A stretch of DNA of 64,000 nucleotides from Flavobacterium sp. Root420 (GCF_001427905.1 NZ_LMEF01000012.1:235367-299366), one strand, 5' to 3'; counted from the first letter of the stretch, positions 44,722 to 53,854 are shown. Program-made: numbers and translations. Notes: generated by a model not told the origin, from the sequence alone.

Positions 44722-44764
44722 TTTTTTCACCATATAAGTAATGTAAGTTTATTATGGATTGCGT

Positions 44765-44845
44765 ATAGATCTCTCGCAAAGTCGCAGAGTCGCAAAGAAA
44801 ACTTTAAAGAAAAAACTTTGCGCCTTCGCGCCTTTGCGAGATTAA
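44765..44845. repeat. Inverted repeat of the TTTGCG family
   Basis: CTCTCGCAAAGTCGCAGAGTCGCAAAG is mirrored imperfectly by CTTTGCGCCTTCGCGCCTTTGCGAGA (longer strings abbreviated to core CGCAAAG/CTTTGCG). Lies between convergent genes and may act as a terminator-like hairpin. Confidence 0.55.
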
Positions 44846-44882
44846 ATGACCACAGTGAGTTAACACAAAACTTTAAATAAAC

Positions 44883-45212
44883 TTATATGGCGGAAATTTC
44901 CGGCTGCCAGAAGTGTTTTTCGAGATCTATAATTTGATTGTTCACGACTTCAATGCCTTCGCTTTCAAGTAATTGCTGCATTAAATTCGTTCCCTCAAAA
45001 TGGTGTTTTCCGGTTAAGAGTCCTTTTCTGTTTACAACGCGATGCGCAGGAACATCATCTCTGTTATGACAAGCATTCATCGCCCAGCCGACCATTCGGG
45101 CAGAGCGAGCCGTTCCCAAAGCTTTTGCAATAGCGCCATAAGAAGTCACTTTCCCATACGGAATTTGTCTGGCGATCTCATAAACTCTTTCAAAAAAATT
45201 ATCTTCAGCCAT
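44883..45212 (-). CDS. Alkyltransferase-like DNA repair protein (MGMT family, no active Cys)
   Basis: A 109-aa protein of the O6-alkylguanine alkyltransferase fold. The normal PCHRV active site reads PAHRVV (Ala56), so it cannot accept alkyl groups and belongs with the alkyltransferase-like proteins, which bind O6-alkylguanine and recruit nucleotide-excision repair. Other motifs: IPYGKVTSYGAIA, ARMVGWAM. The frame opens with GTG at 45227 inside a repeat; ATG 45212 gives the natural start. Monocistronic. Confidence 0.9.
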   Translation of the reverse strand: MAEDNFFERVYEIARQIPYGKVTSYGAIAKALGTARSARMVGWAMNACHNRDDVPAHRVVNRKGLLTGKHHFEGTNLMQQLLESEGIEVVNNQIIDLEKHFWQPEISAI

Positions 45213-45221
45213 AGTTGTTTT

Positions 45222-45368
45222 TGCCACGAATTACACGAATTTTCACTAATTATTGGATTGCTTTAAATCTGTGTGAATCTTTTTAAAATTGTTCTCTCGC
45301 AGATTTAGCAGATCTGGCAGATAAAAATAATTTAAATTTAAATAATCCGCTAAATCTGCGAGAGAATA
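45222..45368. repeat. Palindromic repeat, AAATCTGCGAGA family
   Basis: 18-bp perfect arms (45292-45309 and 45349-45366; core CTCTCGCAGATTTAGC) with an AT-rich centre. A CCACGAATTACACGAATTTTC piece sits on its left. No gene. Confidence 0.75.
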
Positions 45369-45423
45369 TTTTTTATCACACGAACAGAAAATCATTCTAA
45401 TCTTCTAATCTGTGGCAAAAAAA

Positions 45424-46062
45424 TTACCCGAAATAGTAATTCAAAATATTAAAAAGAGTAACCACAGCGACCAATCCCGTAATACTTCCAATAATGGTAT
45501 TCATGTTGCGCATCAGGTAATCGGTTTTCTTTTCTATCTTTCCGAAGAAGCCGATGTAACTGTATAGAGCCGCAAATGAACCCAAAACAGAACCCATTAC
45601 AAAAGTAAAAATGATATTGTTTTCAAATACAAAAAGCTGGTAAGAAGCTAAAGTAACGCTTACCAAAACGTAATATGGAATAGGGAAAAAGTTCAGGCCA
45701 GAAAGCAGCATTCCTAAGAAGAAACGGCTTTTTTTACTGCTCTTTTTGATCTTGGATTTCTTTTTGGTTTTTGGCTCTTTGGCAATAAATAAGAAGTAAA
45801 TCGTTAAAATTGAAAAAATAACGAATCCCACTTCACGCAGCAACGTTACAACATCTGGGCGATTGTCAATTACGTGAGCAAATAAAAGAGCTACATAAAC
45901 CTGAAAAAAAATCACTACAAGCGCTCCCAAAACAAACCACAATGCATTCTTTTTTCCTTCTTTCAAATTTACTTTTGCTGCGGTCATGTTGATTAATCCG
46001 GGCGGAATAATCCCAATGAAAGCGGCAATAAAACCTGAAAGTAATGGAGTAATTAAGACCAT
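45424..46062 (-). CDS. LysE-type amino-acid exporter family protein
   Basis: A 212-aa inner-membrane protein with about six helices. The N-terminal ITPLLSGFIAAFIGIIPPGLINMTA corresponds to the LysE/RhtB first helix (PGP-like IIPPG). A basic loop (KEPKTKKKSKIKKSSKK) lies near residue 95-112, between two groups of helices. The substrate is unknown. It follows trmB by 43 bases on the same strand, so the two may be co-transcribed. Confidence 0.82.
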   Translation of the reverse strand: MVLITPLLSGFIAAFIGIIPPGLINMTAAKVNLKEGKKNALWFVLGALVVIFFQVYVALLFAHVIDNRPDVVTLLREVGFVIFSILTIYFLFIAKEPKTKKKSKIKKSSKKSRFFLGMLLSGLNFFPIPYYVLVSVTLASYQLFVFENNIIFTFVMGSVLGSFAALYSYIGFFGKIEKKTDYLMRNMNTIIGSITGLVAVVTLFNILNYYFG

Positions 46063-46105
46063 TCAGTTGTTTGATGGGTTAGTAAAATCTGTTTTCAAAA
46101 TTAAA

Positions 46106-46783
46106 TTAATCTTTAATTTTGAAACGAATATACGTAATTGCCTTGTTAATTTCTAAATATTGTTTTTCATAAAAGGTCTGAAAAGCAGTAACTTCTTCCG
46201 GACTTCCTTCGTTTTTATATACATTATGGTTGGCGTATAAAACCTCGTGCCCTTCACCATGAAGCAATCCAAGGGTATAACCGTGCATGAATTCACTATC
46301 AGTTTTAAGATTTACGACACCGTCTTTTTTAAGTATTTTTTTATACAATTTCAAAAATTCAGAATTCGTCATTCTGTGTTTTGTTCTTTTGTATTTGATT
46401 TGCGGATCCGGGAAAGTAATCCAGATTTCGTCTACTTCATTATCAGCAAAAATATGATTGATCAATTCGATTTGAGTTCGAACAAAAGCAACATTATGTA
46501 GTCCGTTTTCAACAGCGGTTTTAGCACCTCTCCAGAAACGGGCTCCTTTAATATCGATTCCGATAAAATTTTTGTCCGGATATCTTTCTGCTAATCCAAC
46601 AGAATATTCTCCTTTTCCACATCCTAATTCTAAAACTAATGGATTGTCATTTTTAAAGAAATCAGAGTTCCATTTTCCTTTTAAAGGCATTAAATCGCCT
46701 ACAACTTCTTCTCTGGTTGGTTGAAAAACGTTTTGAAATGTTTCGTTTTCTCTGAATCTTTTTAGTTTATTTTTACTTCCCAC
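46106..46783 (-). CDS. trmB: tRNA (guanine(46)-N7)-methyltransferase
   Basis: Methylates N7 of G46 in the tRNA variable loop. SAM motif LELGCGKGEYSVGLA, then FIGIDIKGARFW and the substrate motif EIWITFPDPQIKYKRTKHRM (as ITFPDPQ and KRHR-like). 225 aa from GTG 46783, which gives VGSKNKLKRF as the family start; the frame also opens at TTG 46804. Confidence 0.94.
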   Translation of the reverse strand: MGSKNKLKRFRENETFQNVFQPTREEVVGDLMPLKGKWNSDFFKNDNPLVLELGCGKGEYSVGLAERYPDKNFIGIDIKGARFWRGAKTAVENGLHNVAFVRTQIELINHIFADNEVDEIWITFPDPQIKYKRTKHRMTNSEFLKLYKKILKKDGVVNLKTDSEFMHGYTLGLLHGEGHEVLYANHNVYKNEGSPEEVTAFQTFYEKQYLEINKAITYIRFKIKD

Positions 46784-46855
46784 TTTTACAAAAATTTTCA
46801 GCAAAATTAAGGAATATAAACGAATGAAAATAGCTTGAATTCGGTTTTAAAATTT

Positions 46856-46931
46856 TTAGCCACGAATTCACGAATTTTAATTATCTGTTGTAGTAAATAC
46901 AAGGAGAAAAAATTCGTGAATTCGTGGCTAA
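46856..46931. repeat. Perfect 23-bp inverted repeat, CCACGAATTCACGAA family
   Basis: Arms 46856-46878 and 46909-46931 are exact complements (core TAGCCACGAATTCACGAA). Lies between amtB and trmB. Same family at 57990-58272 and 22022-22062. Confidence 0.85.
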
Positions 46932-46952
46932 TTTTAATGCAAAGTATATTTT

Positions 46953-48335
46953 TTAACCGTAATGCGGTTCTGTAATTGGTTTTGATTTTGGATCAAGTGT
47001 TTCATCGTGTTGAGATAAATCCAAACCGATGTGTTCTGATTCTTCCGAAACTCTTAGCGGAATAATAAAGTTCGTTACTTTGAACAAGAAATAAGCTCCG
47101 AAGAAAGTAAAGATAGAAACCAGTACCAACGCCATCATGTGATGTCCGAAAACATTCCAGCCGCCGTGTAGTAAACTCGCATCTTCACCGTGAGCGAAAA
47201 TAGCAGTCAGGATCATTCCCATAATTCCACCAACACCGTGACAGGCAAAAACGTCCAGTGTATCATCAAATCTTTTTGAGAAACGACAGTTTACAACAGA
47301 GTTTGAAACTAAAGCGGTAACGAATCCGAAAAACATACTTTCAGGAACCGATACAAATCCTGCAGCAGGAGTTATGGCAACTAAACCTACTACAGCACCA
47401 ATACAGGCTCCTAAAGCGGAAACTTTCCTGCCGTTCATTCGGTCAAAGAAAACCCAGGTTAACATGGCTGCTGCCGATGAAGTCGTTGTCGTTGCAAACG
47501 CCATTGCGGCAGTTCCATTAGCAGCAAGTGCCGAACCCGCATTGAAACCAAACCAGCCAAACCAAAGCATTCCGGTTCCTAATAATACAAACGGAATGTT
47601 GGTTGGAATATGGTCGCTGTTTTTTCTTTTTCCTAAAACGATAACTCCGGCAAGTGCAGCAAATCCTGAACTCATATGTACTACAGTTCCTCCGGCGAAA
47701 TCTTTAACGCCAAAATAACTTCCTAAAACTCCTGTAGGATACCAAACGGCGTGACATAACGGAGCGTATATGAAAATAGTAAATAAACTGATGAAAATTA
47801 AATAAGAGATAAAACGAACGCGCTCTGCAAACGAACCTGTAATAATTGCCGGCGCGATGATGGCGAATTTCATTTGGAACAAAGCAAAAAGCATGAACGG
47901 AATTGTGCTTGCCAGTTTTTTATGTGGTAAAATATTAACGTAATCCATAAAAGCAAAAGTGGTCGGATTTCCGAAGAAGCTGTAAAAATGTTCTCCAGAT
48001 CCAAAACCTACCGGATCTCCAAAAGCTAAACTAAAACCAACAACAACCCATAAAAGCGTCACAACGCCCAAACAGATAAAACTTTGCAACATGGTCGAAA
48101 TGACATTTTTCTTGCCTACCATTCCGCCATAGAAAAAGGATAATCCCGGTGTCATGATCAAAACCAGACAACAAGAAGTTAACATCCAGGCAACATCGGC
48201 AGGAACAATTTGATCTGTAGTGCCAAATTCTGATAAGACATAACTGTTTTCAGTAACCGTTGGCCAAAATGCACCCGTAATACAAACAATACTAATAATA
48301 ATAAAGGAAATGATCCAGCGTCTTTCTATTTTCAT
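46953..48335 (-). CDS. amtB: Ammonium transporter
   Basis: Inner-membrane Amt/Rh channel of 460 aa with about 11-12 helices. Seen: ADVAWMLTSCCLVLIMTPGLSFFYGGMVGKKN (split: PGLSFFYGG is the first-helix signature), GGTVVHMSSGFAAL and CHGVGGIMGMI, which hold pore-lining His residues. A hydrophobic N-terminus precedes it. No glnK/PII gene is adjacent, unlike many amtB genes. TAACTTTG at 48381-48374 is a possible -7 element, 40 bases upstream. Confidence 0.95.
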   Translation of the reverse strand: MKIERRWIISFIIISIVCITGAFWPTVTENSYVLSEFGTTDQIVPADVAWMLTSCCLVLIMTPGLSFFYGGMVGKKNVISTMLQSFICLGVVTLLWVVVGFSLAFGDPVGFGSGEHFYSFFGNPTTFAFMDYVNILPHKKLASTIPFMLFALFQMKFAIIAPAIITGSFAERVRFISYLIFISLFTIFIYAPLCHAVWYPTGVLGSYFGVKDFAGGTVVHMSSGFAALAGVIVLGKRKNSDHIPTNIPFVLLGTGMLWFGWFGFNAGSALAANGTAAMAFATTTTSSAAAMLTWVFFDRMNGRKVSALGACIGAVVGLVAITPAAGFVSVPESMFFGFVTALVSNSVVNCRFSKRFDDTLDVFACHGVGGIMGMILTAIFAHGEDASLLHGGWNVFGHHMMALVLVSIFTFFGAYFLFKVTNFIIPLRVSEESEHIGLDLSQHDETLDPKSKPITEPHYG

Positions 48336-48598
48336 TTTTCAAATACTTTATTGGGCCCTATTTTTTTTGGGGTCAAAGTTAAAAAAAAATAAAGATTTTG
48401 ATTTTGAGGGCTGTAAAAATAGAGGCTAAGTTTTTATTTTAGTCAATATTGTAAAATTCGGGTTGTTTTTTTGAGACAATGTTATTTTGAGCTTCTAAAT
48501 TTAGGCTAATATTGTCAATTGTATTATAATTGATTTGATATGTTTTTTTGTAAAGCCTTAGAAAAGTTAGGATTATAAGAAGAAACTTAGAAAATGTT

Positions 48599-49090
48599 TT
48601 ATTTTTTCTTTAGCTTCTCAATCAAAGCGTCTTCGATTGGTGCTTTTATTTTAATTGCCGCATTTACTTCGTCATTCGGAACGGTCATCGATAAAACGTA
48701 ATGCTGAATTTTCCATTCTTTTCCCACCTTAACCAAAACGCCTGAACCGCGACAAATTTTCATTTGTGTGTTAAGCAATTCATCAAACCAGGCAACATTT
48801 CCGGTTTTATCAAAAAAGATATGACGTTCTAATGCCGTAAAATTCCATGCTTTTCCTTTGTCAAAAAAAGGTTTTGCCCAAATCTTGAAATCTTTTTTAT
48901 TCCAGTTTTCGGTAGCATCCGTTCCAATAAAAATGGCATCATCAGCCATTAAATCAAAATAAGCATCAAATTTCACATCACCCGCAGCTTTATGCCAGGC
49001 GTCGAGTGTTTTGTTAATTTTTTCCTTTTCGGCATTTTGTGCATTAGCAAAAACTGTTACAAATAATAAAAGGAGAACTGATTTTTTCAT
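48599..49090 (-). CDS. Secreted NTF2-like (SnoaL-type) protein
   Basis: A 163-aa protein with a signal peptide (MKKSVLLLLFVTVFANAQ). The mature part has the cone-like NTF2 pattern: INKTLDAWHKAAGDVKFDAYFDLMADDAIFIGTDA (as KTLDAWHKA and DDAIFIGTDATENW), then GNVAWFDELLNTQM and WKIQHYVLSM. Such domains bind small ligands or act as enzymes; the ligand is not evident. Monocistronic. Confidence 0.8.
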   Translation of the reverse strand: MKKSVLLLLFVTVFANAQNAEKEKINKTLDAWHKAAGDVKFDAYFDLMADDAIFIGTDATENWNKKDFKIWAKPFFDKGKAWNFTALERHIFFDKTGNVAWFDELLNTQMKICRGSGVLVKVGKEWKIQHYVLSMTVPNDEVNAAIKIKAPIEDALIEKLKKK

Positions 49091-49393
49091 GGTTATCTTA
49101 TTTGAGTTAAAGATAAGAATCTAATGCCAAAAGATAAAAGTTTCACGCAGATTTTGCAGATTTAGGCAGATTTTTAATGATTTTATCTTAATCTATAAAT
49201 AATCTGCGACGATCTGCTTAAATCTTTTTAAATCTGCGTGAAACAAAAACTTTGCGCCTCTGCTCCCGATAGCTATCGGGATTGCGAGATTAACCGACAA
49301 AGAAAAGCAAAACTTAAATTCTCTTATATTACTTATATGGTTTAAACATAAACATTCATTTACTATATTTGAATGCTCTAAAAATACCACATC
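49091..49393. repeat. Repeat-filled gap with a nested palindrome
   Basis: TTTCACGCAGATTT (49141-49154) is mirrored at 49230-49243 with AGATTTAGGCAGATTT-type pieces between. Next to it a TTTGCGCCTCTGC...GCGAGATTAA element is interrupted by the perfect palindrome TCCCGATAGCTATCGGGA (49264-49281). TATATTTG at 49364-49371 is a likely -7 element for the lipoprotein gene that starts at 49394. Confidence 0.7.
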
Positions 49394-50062
49394 ATGAATC
49401 CGAAAATATTTATCAGTTCGATCGTTATTACTTCTTTGCTTTTTGTGTCCTGCAAAAAGGAATTAGAACCTCAGGAAAGTACGCCCACTTCTGAATTAGT
49501 TAAATTGGGACTGGTAAAAGATACGGCCAAAGTCAAGTCGGTAGTAGAGGCGACACAGCCACAAACCAATCCGAATACGGTATTGGGAGAAACAAAAGGA
49601 TTAAATCCGGCACACGGACAACCAGGACATCGTTGCGATATTGCAGTGGGTGCGCCATTGAATTCGGCACCAACGCAAGGACAAACGGCAACTGCACAAC
49701 CCACACAAACGGTACAGGTAAATCCGAATCAGAAAAATATGGTCACCACAACAACTGTTGCGGCTCCGGTAAAAGTGGCTAAAGGAATGAACCCGTCGCA
49801 CGGACAACCAGGTCACAGATGTGATATTCCGGTTGGAGCGCCTTTAAATTCGCCGGTTGCAAAACCAGTTGCGGCAACACCAGCCCAAAGCGGAAGTACA
49901 TCGAAAACTTTTACGGTTACACCACCAGCGGGTACCGAAAATGCAGTTCCGGCTTTATTAAGTACCGAAGCACCAAAAGTTGCTGAAGGAATGAATCCGG
50001 CTCACGGACAACCCGGACACCGTTGCGACATCGCAGTAGGTCAGCCTTTGCCAAAATCATAA
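49394..50062 (+). CDS. Lipoprotein with three HGQPGHRCD repeats
   Basis: A 222-aa lipoprotein (lipobox LLFVSC, Cys at about residue 20). Three copies of a ~22-residue unit, GLNPAHGQPGHRCDIAVG and close variants followed by PLNS or PLPKS, lie at about 73, 134 and 200. They are separated by Pro/Thr/Gln/Ala-rich disordered linkers. Each unit offers two His and one Cys in fixed spacing, which suggests metal or haem binding. I know the motif from other Bacteroidota lipoproteins but know no function for it. Monocistronic; a bidirectional terminator follows. Confidence 0.75.
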   Translation: MNPKIFISSIVITSLLFVSCKKELEPQESTPTSELVKLGLVKDTAKVKSVVEATQPQTNPNTVLGETKGLNPAHGQPGHRCDIAVGAPLNSAPTQGQTATAQPTQTVQVNPNQKNMVTTTTVAAPVKVAKGMNPSHGQPGHRCDIPVGAPLNSPVAKPVAATPAQSGSTSKTFTVTPPAGTENAVPALLSTEAPKVAEGMNPAHGQPGHRCDIAVGQPLPKS

Positions 50063-50064
50063 AG

Positions 50065-50140
50065 GAAAGGGGCAAAGCTACAAAGGCTCAAAGGCACAAA
50101 GGAAATCAGACCTTTGTCCCTTTGAGCCTTTGAACCTGTT
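50065..50140. repeat. Palindromic repeat of the CAAAGG family
   Basis: GGCTCAAAGGCACAAAGG is mirrored by CCTTTGTCCCTTTGAGCC. Same family as the leuA-leuB junction (10335-10441). Confidence 0.7.
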
Positions 50141-50147
50141 TAAACAT

Positions 50148-50184
50148 AAAAAAAAGACGTTTCAAATCGAAACGTCTTTTTTTT
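50148..50184. terminator. Bidirectional terminator between lipoprotein and hpf genes
   Basis: AAGACGTTTC/GAAACGTCTT with a 5-nt loop, flanked by an A run on one side and a T run on the other, so it can act on both converging genes. Confidence 0.88.
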
Positions 50185-50198
50185 ATGAAATCTTATAT

Positions 50199-50513
50199 CT
50201 AAAATGTTTTTTGCTTTTCGAAAGTAGTCGTCAATGTTTTTTTGGCTTTAGCCAAAGCACCGCTAAAAGCTTTTTCAAGTGTATCAGAGTGTTCTGTAAC
50301 GGTTATGGGTTGTAGTTTTGCAGTACGGACTTCGATTACACATTTTTTATCGTTTAAGCTGAATTTCTCTCCATTTTCATCTCCGAAATGTACTTCAACG
50401 CGGGTTATTTTTTCTTCAAAACGGGTAAGCCCTTTTTCTAATTCTCCGGAAAAATAAGCTTCTAATCTTTCGTGTCCTTCGATGTTTTTGTCGGTATTGA
50501 TTTGAATTTTCAT
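50199..50513 (-). CDS. hpf: Ribosome hibernation promoting factor (HPF/RaiA family)
   Basis: A 104-aa protein of the short HPF/YfiA family that binds the 30S decoding centre and helps ribosomes enter hibernation. Seen: MKIQINTDKNIEGHERLEAYF (first strand and helix), TRVEVHFGDENG and CVIEVRTAKLQPITVTEHSDT (as strands), then the C-terminal helix EKAFSGALAKAKKTLTTTFEK. No long C-terminal dimerisation domain. Promoter TTG-N20-TAGCTTTG lies at 50571-50541. Confidence 0.87.
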   Translation of the reverse strand: MKIQINTDKNIEGHERLEAYFSGELEKGLTRFEEKITRVEVHFGDENGEKFSLNDKKCVIEVRTAKLQPITVTEHSDTLEKAFSGALAKAKKTLTTTFEKQKTF

Positions 50514-50540
50514 ATGGTTTATATTTTAATGATTGTTTCT

Positions 50541-50571
50541 CAAAGCTATCTTATTTAAGATGAAATGCCAA
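50541..50571 (-). promoter_or_regulatory. Probable promoter of hpf
   Basis: On the minus strand TTG (50571-50569), 20 bases, then TAGCTTTG (50548-50541). The ATG is 28 bases downstream. Confidence 0.65.
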
Positions 50572-50618
50572 GTGAGTTAATAAAACATTATGAAATTTGT
50601 TGGGGAATTTTTAACGGC

Positions 50619-50672
50619 CAGTTTGTCAATCTGAGGAACGAAGAATGACACTCGAAACTCCGCGACGATAAG
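50619..50672 (+). repeat. 5' half of the ~100-bp dispersed element (copy B)
   Basis: CAGTTTGTCAATCTGAGGAACG and then AATGACACTCGAAACTCCGCGA match the first half of the elements at 20635 and 63681 (reverse strand), including the ACAC...AA-CTCCGC order. The second half is missing; the helicase gene ends 42 bases later. Confidence 0.65.
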
Positions 50673-50713
50673 CAAACTAAATATCAAGAATTGAAGTTTT
50701 TTTGTTTTAAAAA

Positions 50714-53700
50714 CTAACCTATCGACATTTTTGCAGACTCTGTCCAAAGGTAATTTGGTATTGGTTCATTTAGTTCCCATTTTATATTCATTGGTTTTGA
50801 ACCTTCAGTTTCTTTAAAAACACCTTCTCCAATAAAAACATATCCGAGTGTGTTTCCATTTTCATCTTTACCTTTTTCTCTGACAAAAAGTAATATTTTT
50901 TTATTTCTTTCAAGATGTTTTATGTATGAAACTCCTTTGTCAGTTTCTGGTCCATAAGCATTATGTGACTGCCAATGAAATAATGTCTCATTTATTGCAT
51001 AGTCCTCATACATAGTTGTAGGAGAAAAATCCTCTTCAGATTTAATTAAATTGATAAAAAGTATTTCAGTATTTAAACTTTTGTTTTCGGCGGCACCTTC
51101 TCTATTAGATGATTTTTTATCAAATGTACTTAGGCCGAAAGCTACTAATATTTGATCTCTTGTATAACGTGCATGCAACTTTAATGGTTGGTCATAAGGT
51201 AATTGAATGTCAATTTCTTTAAAACCAATTTTATCAATTAATATTTCTAAAACTTCTATAATTTCATTAACAAGAGTTTTGTTTTTTCCTATTTGGACTA
51301 TACTTTTTTCCAAAGAATCGAATCCACCAGCATTTTGCCAGACATCATAATGTAGCATTAGTAACATAGTTTTTTGATTTTCGTCAAAATCAGAAATTCT
51401 AATGTTGAAACCTTTTCTGGCAATCATTAAAATGAAATTGAAATAACTAGTAGAGTTGGTAGATAACCATTTTTTATTGATCGCAGAAAGTATCTGTTTT
51501 TCATTAGTGTTTTCAAAATCTTTAATTATTCCTGCTCGTTGTAGTAATCTAGACCAGCTATCTTTTTTATAAATCGTTTCAATAGGAATATGGTATAGCC
51601 CAATAAAATTATTTAAAGTTAATGGCAATTCAGTTTGATGTTGAAAATTTGTGATTTTAGTTATTAATTGATTTACATTTAAAGATGTTGCCTTTTTTAT
51701 GTTTTCAAGAATTGTTTCTTTTACTTTTTTCTCCAAAACAACAGAACAACCTAAAGGTAAATGTGGAAAGTCATCTTCAATTTCTTTTTGAACAGATGTT
51801 GTCGTTTTGCCGATTAAGGCTCTAAATTTGTTCTCAAAATCATATTCTGGTCTTGAATTTCCAACAAAATCTAAAACAGTCAAACAATCTTTTCCTTCTG
51901 CCAAACGCAAGCCTCGGCCTAACTGTTGAAGAAAAACTGTCAAGCTTTCAGTTGGTCTTAAAAACAAAACGGTATCAATTTCAGGAATATCTACACCTTC
52001 ATTGAAAATATCAACTACAAATAAATAATTAAATTCTTTTTTCTTGAATTGCTCTCTAATTCTATCACGATTGTTAGAATTTTGAGCAGTTAAATATTCT
52101 GCTTTTAAACCCGCTAAATTGAATTTTTCTGCCATAAAAGTGGCATGTTCTATTGTCACACAAAAGCCAATAGCGCGCACATCATTTATGTCATTCGTGT
52201 ATTTATTTAGGTTGGAGATTATTTCTCCAACTCGTACATTGTTTTTTGTATACAAACTTGTTAATTCGCTTGCTACATATTTGCCTTTTTCCCAATTTAC
52301 ATTGGTTAAATCAATACTGTCAGTAATTCCAAAATACTGAAAAGGGCATAATAACTTTTTATTTAATGCCTCAGGTAATCTAATTTCAGCAGCGATACGA
52401 TTACAAAAATCCGCCAAAATATCTGCATTATCCATTCTTTCAGGAGTTGCGGTGAGTCCCAAAAGCACTTTTGGTTTGAAATAATTTATTATTGGTCTAT
52501 ATGTTGCTGCAGAAATATGATGCACTTCATCAACAATGATAAAATCATAATATTCAGGAGAAAGTTTAATTTCTTTAAGTCTATTGTTTAAAGTTTGAAC
52601 AGAAGCAAAAACATATTCGTTAGAATTTGTTTCTATACCATCAACCCATAAATCTCCAAAATTATTATCTTTTAGAATGCCTTGAAAAGTGGTTTTTGCT
52701 TGTTGTAAAATTTCTTTTCTATGTGCAACAAAAAGTAATTTTGATGACTTATTGTTGTTTTTAAAATTTTTATAATCAAATGCAGAAATAACCGTTTTTC
52801 CTGTTCCTGTAGCGGCAACTAAAAGGTTTCTGTTTCTATTATGAACTAATCTTTCGACTTCTAATTTTTCAAGGATTTCACTTTGATAATGAAAAGGCTT
52901 GATGTCGAAATATGTTGTTGAAAAAGTATATTCCTTTGAAAATCGGCCTTGTTTAAGAGCCTCAACTAATTTTTCAGAATGAATGTTGATGTCGTATAAT
53001 TCAAAGTCTGCATTTTGCCAATACGCTTCGAATGTTTTTTTAAATTTATCAATAATATGTCCGACTTCTTTGGTTGTAACTTTTAGATTCCATTCTAATC
53101 CATCAGTTAAAGCTGAACGAGAAAAATTTGAAGAACCAATATAACCAGTATGAAACCCAGTATTTCTTTGAAATAAATAAGCTTTTGCGTGTAAACGTTC
53201 ATTTCCTGTATTATAGGAAACTTTTACTTCTGTATTATTTAATGATGCTAAGAATTCAATTGCTTTTGAGTCCGTTGCACCAATATAAGTAGTCGTAATT
53301 ACTCTTAACTTTCCACCTCTTTCTGTAAATTCTCTCAATTCACGTTCAAGAATTCTGATTCCTTTCCATTTAATAAACGAAACCAATAAATCAATTTTAT
53401 CAGATGATAAGATTTCCTTTCGCAATTCACTTTCAAGTGTTGTTCCAGAATTACCTCCTGTAAAGAGTTCACTATGAATAAGTCTAGTGTAAGGAGTAAT
53501 TTCTTTTAAATGCAAATCTAAGTCCGTGAAATGTGTGTCTATTTTTGTAAAAACAGCTTTTAAAATTTTTCCTTCTGTTTCAATTAAATCATCTTCGAAT
53601 TCTTCTTTTTTAAGTTCTTCTTTTAGAAATAGAATAATCTTATTTGCAATTTCAATTTGTGTCTCAATCGCATCTTCACCTTTAATTAGTGTGAAAGCAT

Positions 53701-53854
53701 GTTTTATAGTATTACCAATATGTTGGGATAAAATCTGAGCTGCTTCTGCTTTATCTATTGGAGTTTTTTTTACTTGAAATGTTTCTTTATCTAGCTCGTT
53801 TATTTTATAGTTTATTAGTTTAGTAACTAATTCTTCATATAACCCTTGGTTCAT
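50714..53854 (-). CDS. PLD-nuclease / SF2 helicase / DUF3427 protein
   Basis: A 1046-aa multidomain protein. An N-terminal helical region leads into a phospholipase-D-like domain (about 120-285) with one HKD half-site, His222-x-Lys224 and GSSNFS (240-245). The SF2 helicase core (about 320-665) has motif I ATGTGKT (348-354), DEVHH (442-446), TATPER (468-473), NEGVDIP (618-624) and QQLGRGLR (643-650). A DUF3427-type C-terminal domain (about 760-1046) contains HWQSHNAYGPETDKG. All catalytic motifs are intact. Its ATG overlaps the stop of the Nudix gene by 4 bases (ATGA), so the two are translationally coupled. The family is patchy in bacteria and is suspected of acting in DNA repair or phage defence; that role is inference. 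Confidence 0.93.
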   Translation of the reverse strand: MNQGLYEELVTKLINYKINELDKETFQVKKTPIDKAEAAQILSQHIGNTIKHAFTLIKGEDAIETQIEIANKIILFLKEELKKEEFEDDLIETEGKILKAVFTKIDTHFTDLDLHLKEITPYTRLIHSELFTGGNSGTTLESELRKEILSSDKIDLLVSFIKWKGIRILERELREFTERGGKLRVITTTYIGATDSKAIEFLASLNNTEVKVSYNTGNERLHAKAYLFQRNTGFHTGYIGSSNFSRSALTDGLEWNLKVTTKEVGHIIDKFKKTFEAYWQNADFELYDINIHSEKLVEALKQGRFSKEYTFSTTYFDIKPFHYQSEILEKLEVERLVHNRNRNLLVAATGTGKTVISAFDYKNFKNNNKSSKLLFVAHRKEILQQAKTTFQGILKDNNFGDLWVDGIETNSNEYVFASVQTLNNRLKEIKLSPEYYDFIIVDEVHHISAATYRPIINYFKPKVLLGLTATPERMDNADILADFCNRIAAEIRLPEALNKKLLCPFQYFGITDSIDLTNVNWEKGKYVASELTSLYTKNNVRVGEIISNLNKYTNDINDVRAIGFCVTIEHATFMAEKFNLAGLKAEYLTAQNSNNRDRIREQFKKKEFNYLFVVDIFNEGVDIPEIDTVLFLRPTESLTVFLQQLGRGLRLAEGKDCLTVLDFVGNSRPEYDFENKFRALIGKTTTSVQKEIEDDFPHLPLGCSVVLEKKVKETILENIKKATSLNVNQLITKITNFQHQTELPLTLNNFIGLYHIPIETIYKKDSWSRLLQRAGIIKDFENTNEKQILSAINKKWLSTNSTSYFNFILMIARKGFNIRISDFDENQKTMLLMLHYDVWQNAGGFDSLEKSIVQIGKNKTLVNEIIEVLEILIDKIGFKEIDIQLPYDQPLKLHARYTRDQILVAFGLSTFDKKSSNREGAAENKSLNTEILFINLIKSEEDFSPTTMYEDYAINETLFHWQSHNAYGPETDKGVSYIKHLERNKKILLFVREKGKDENGNTLGYVFIGEGVFKETEGSKPMNIKWELNEPIPNYLWTESAKMSIG

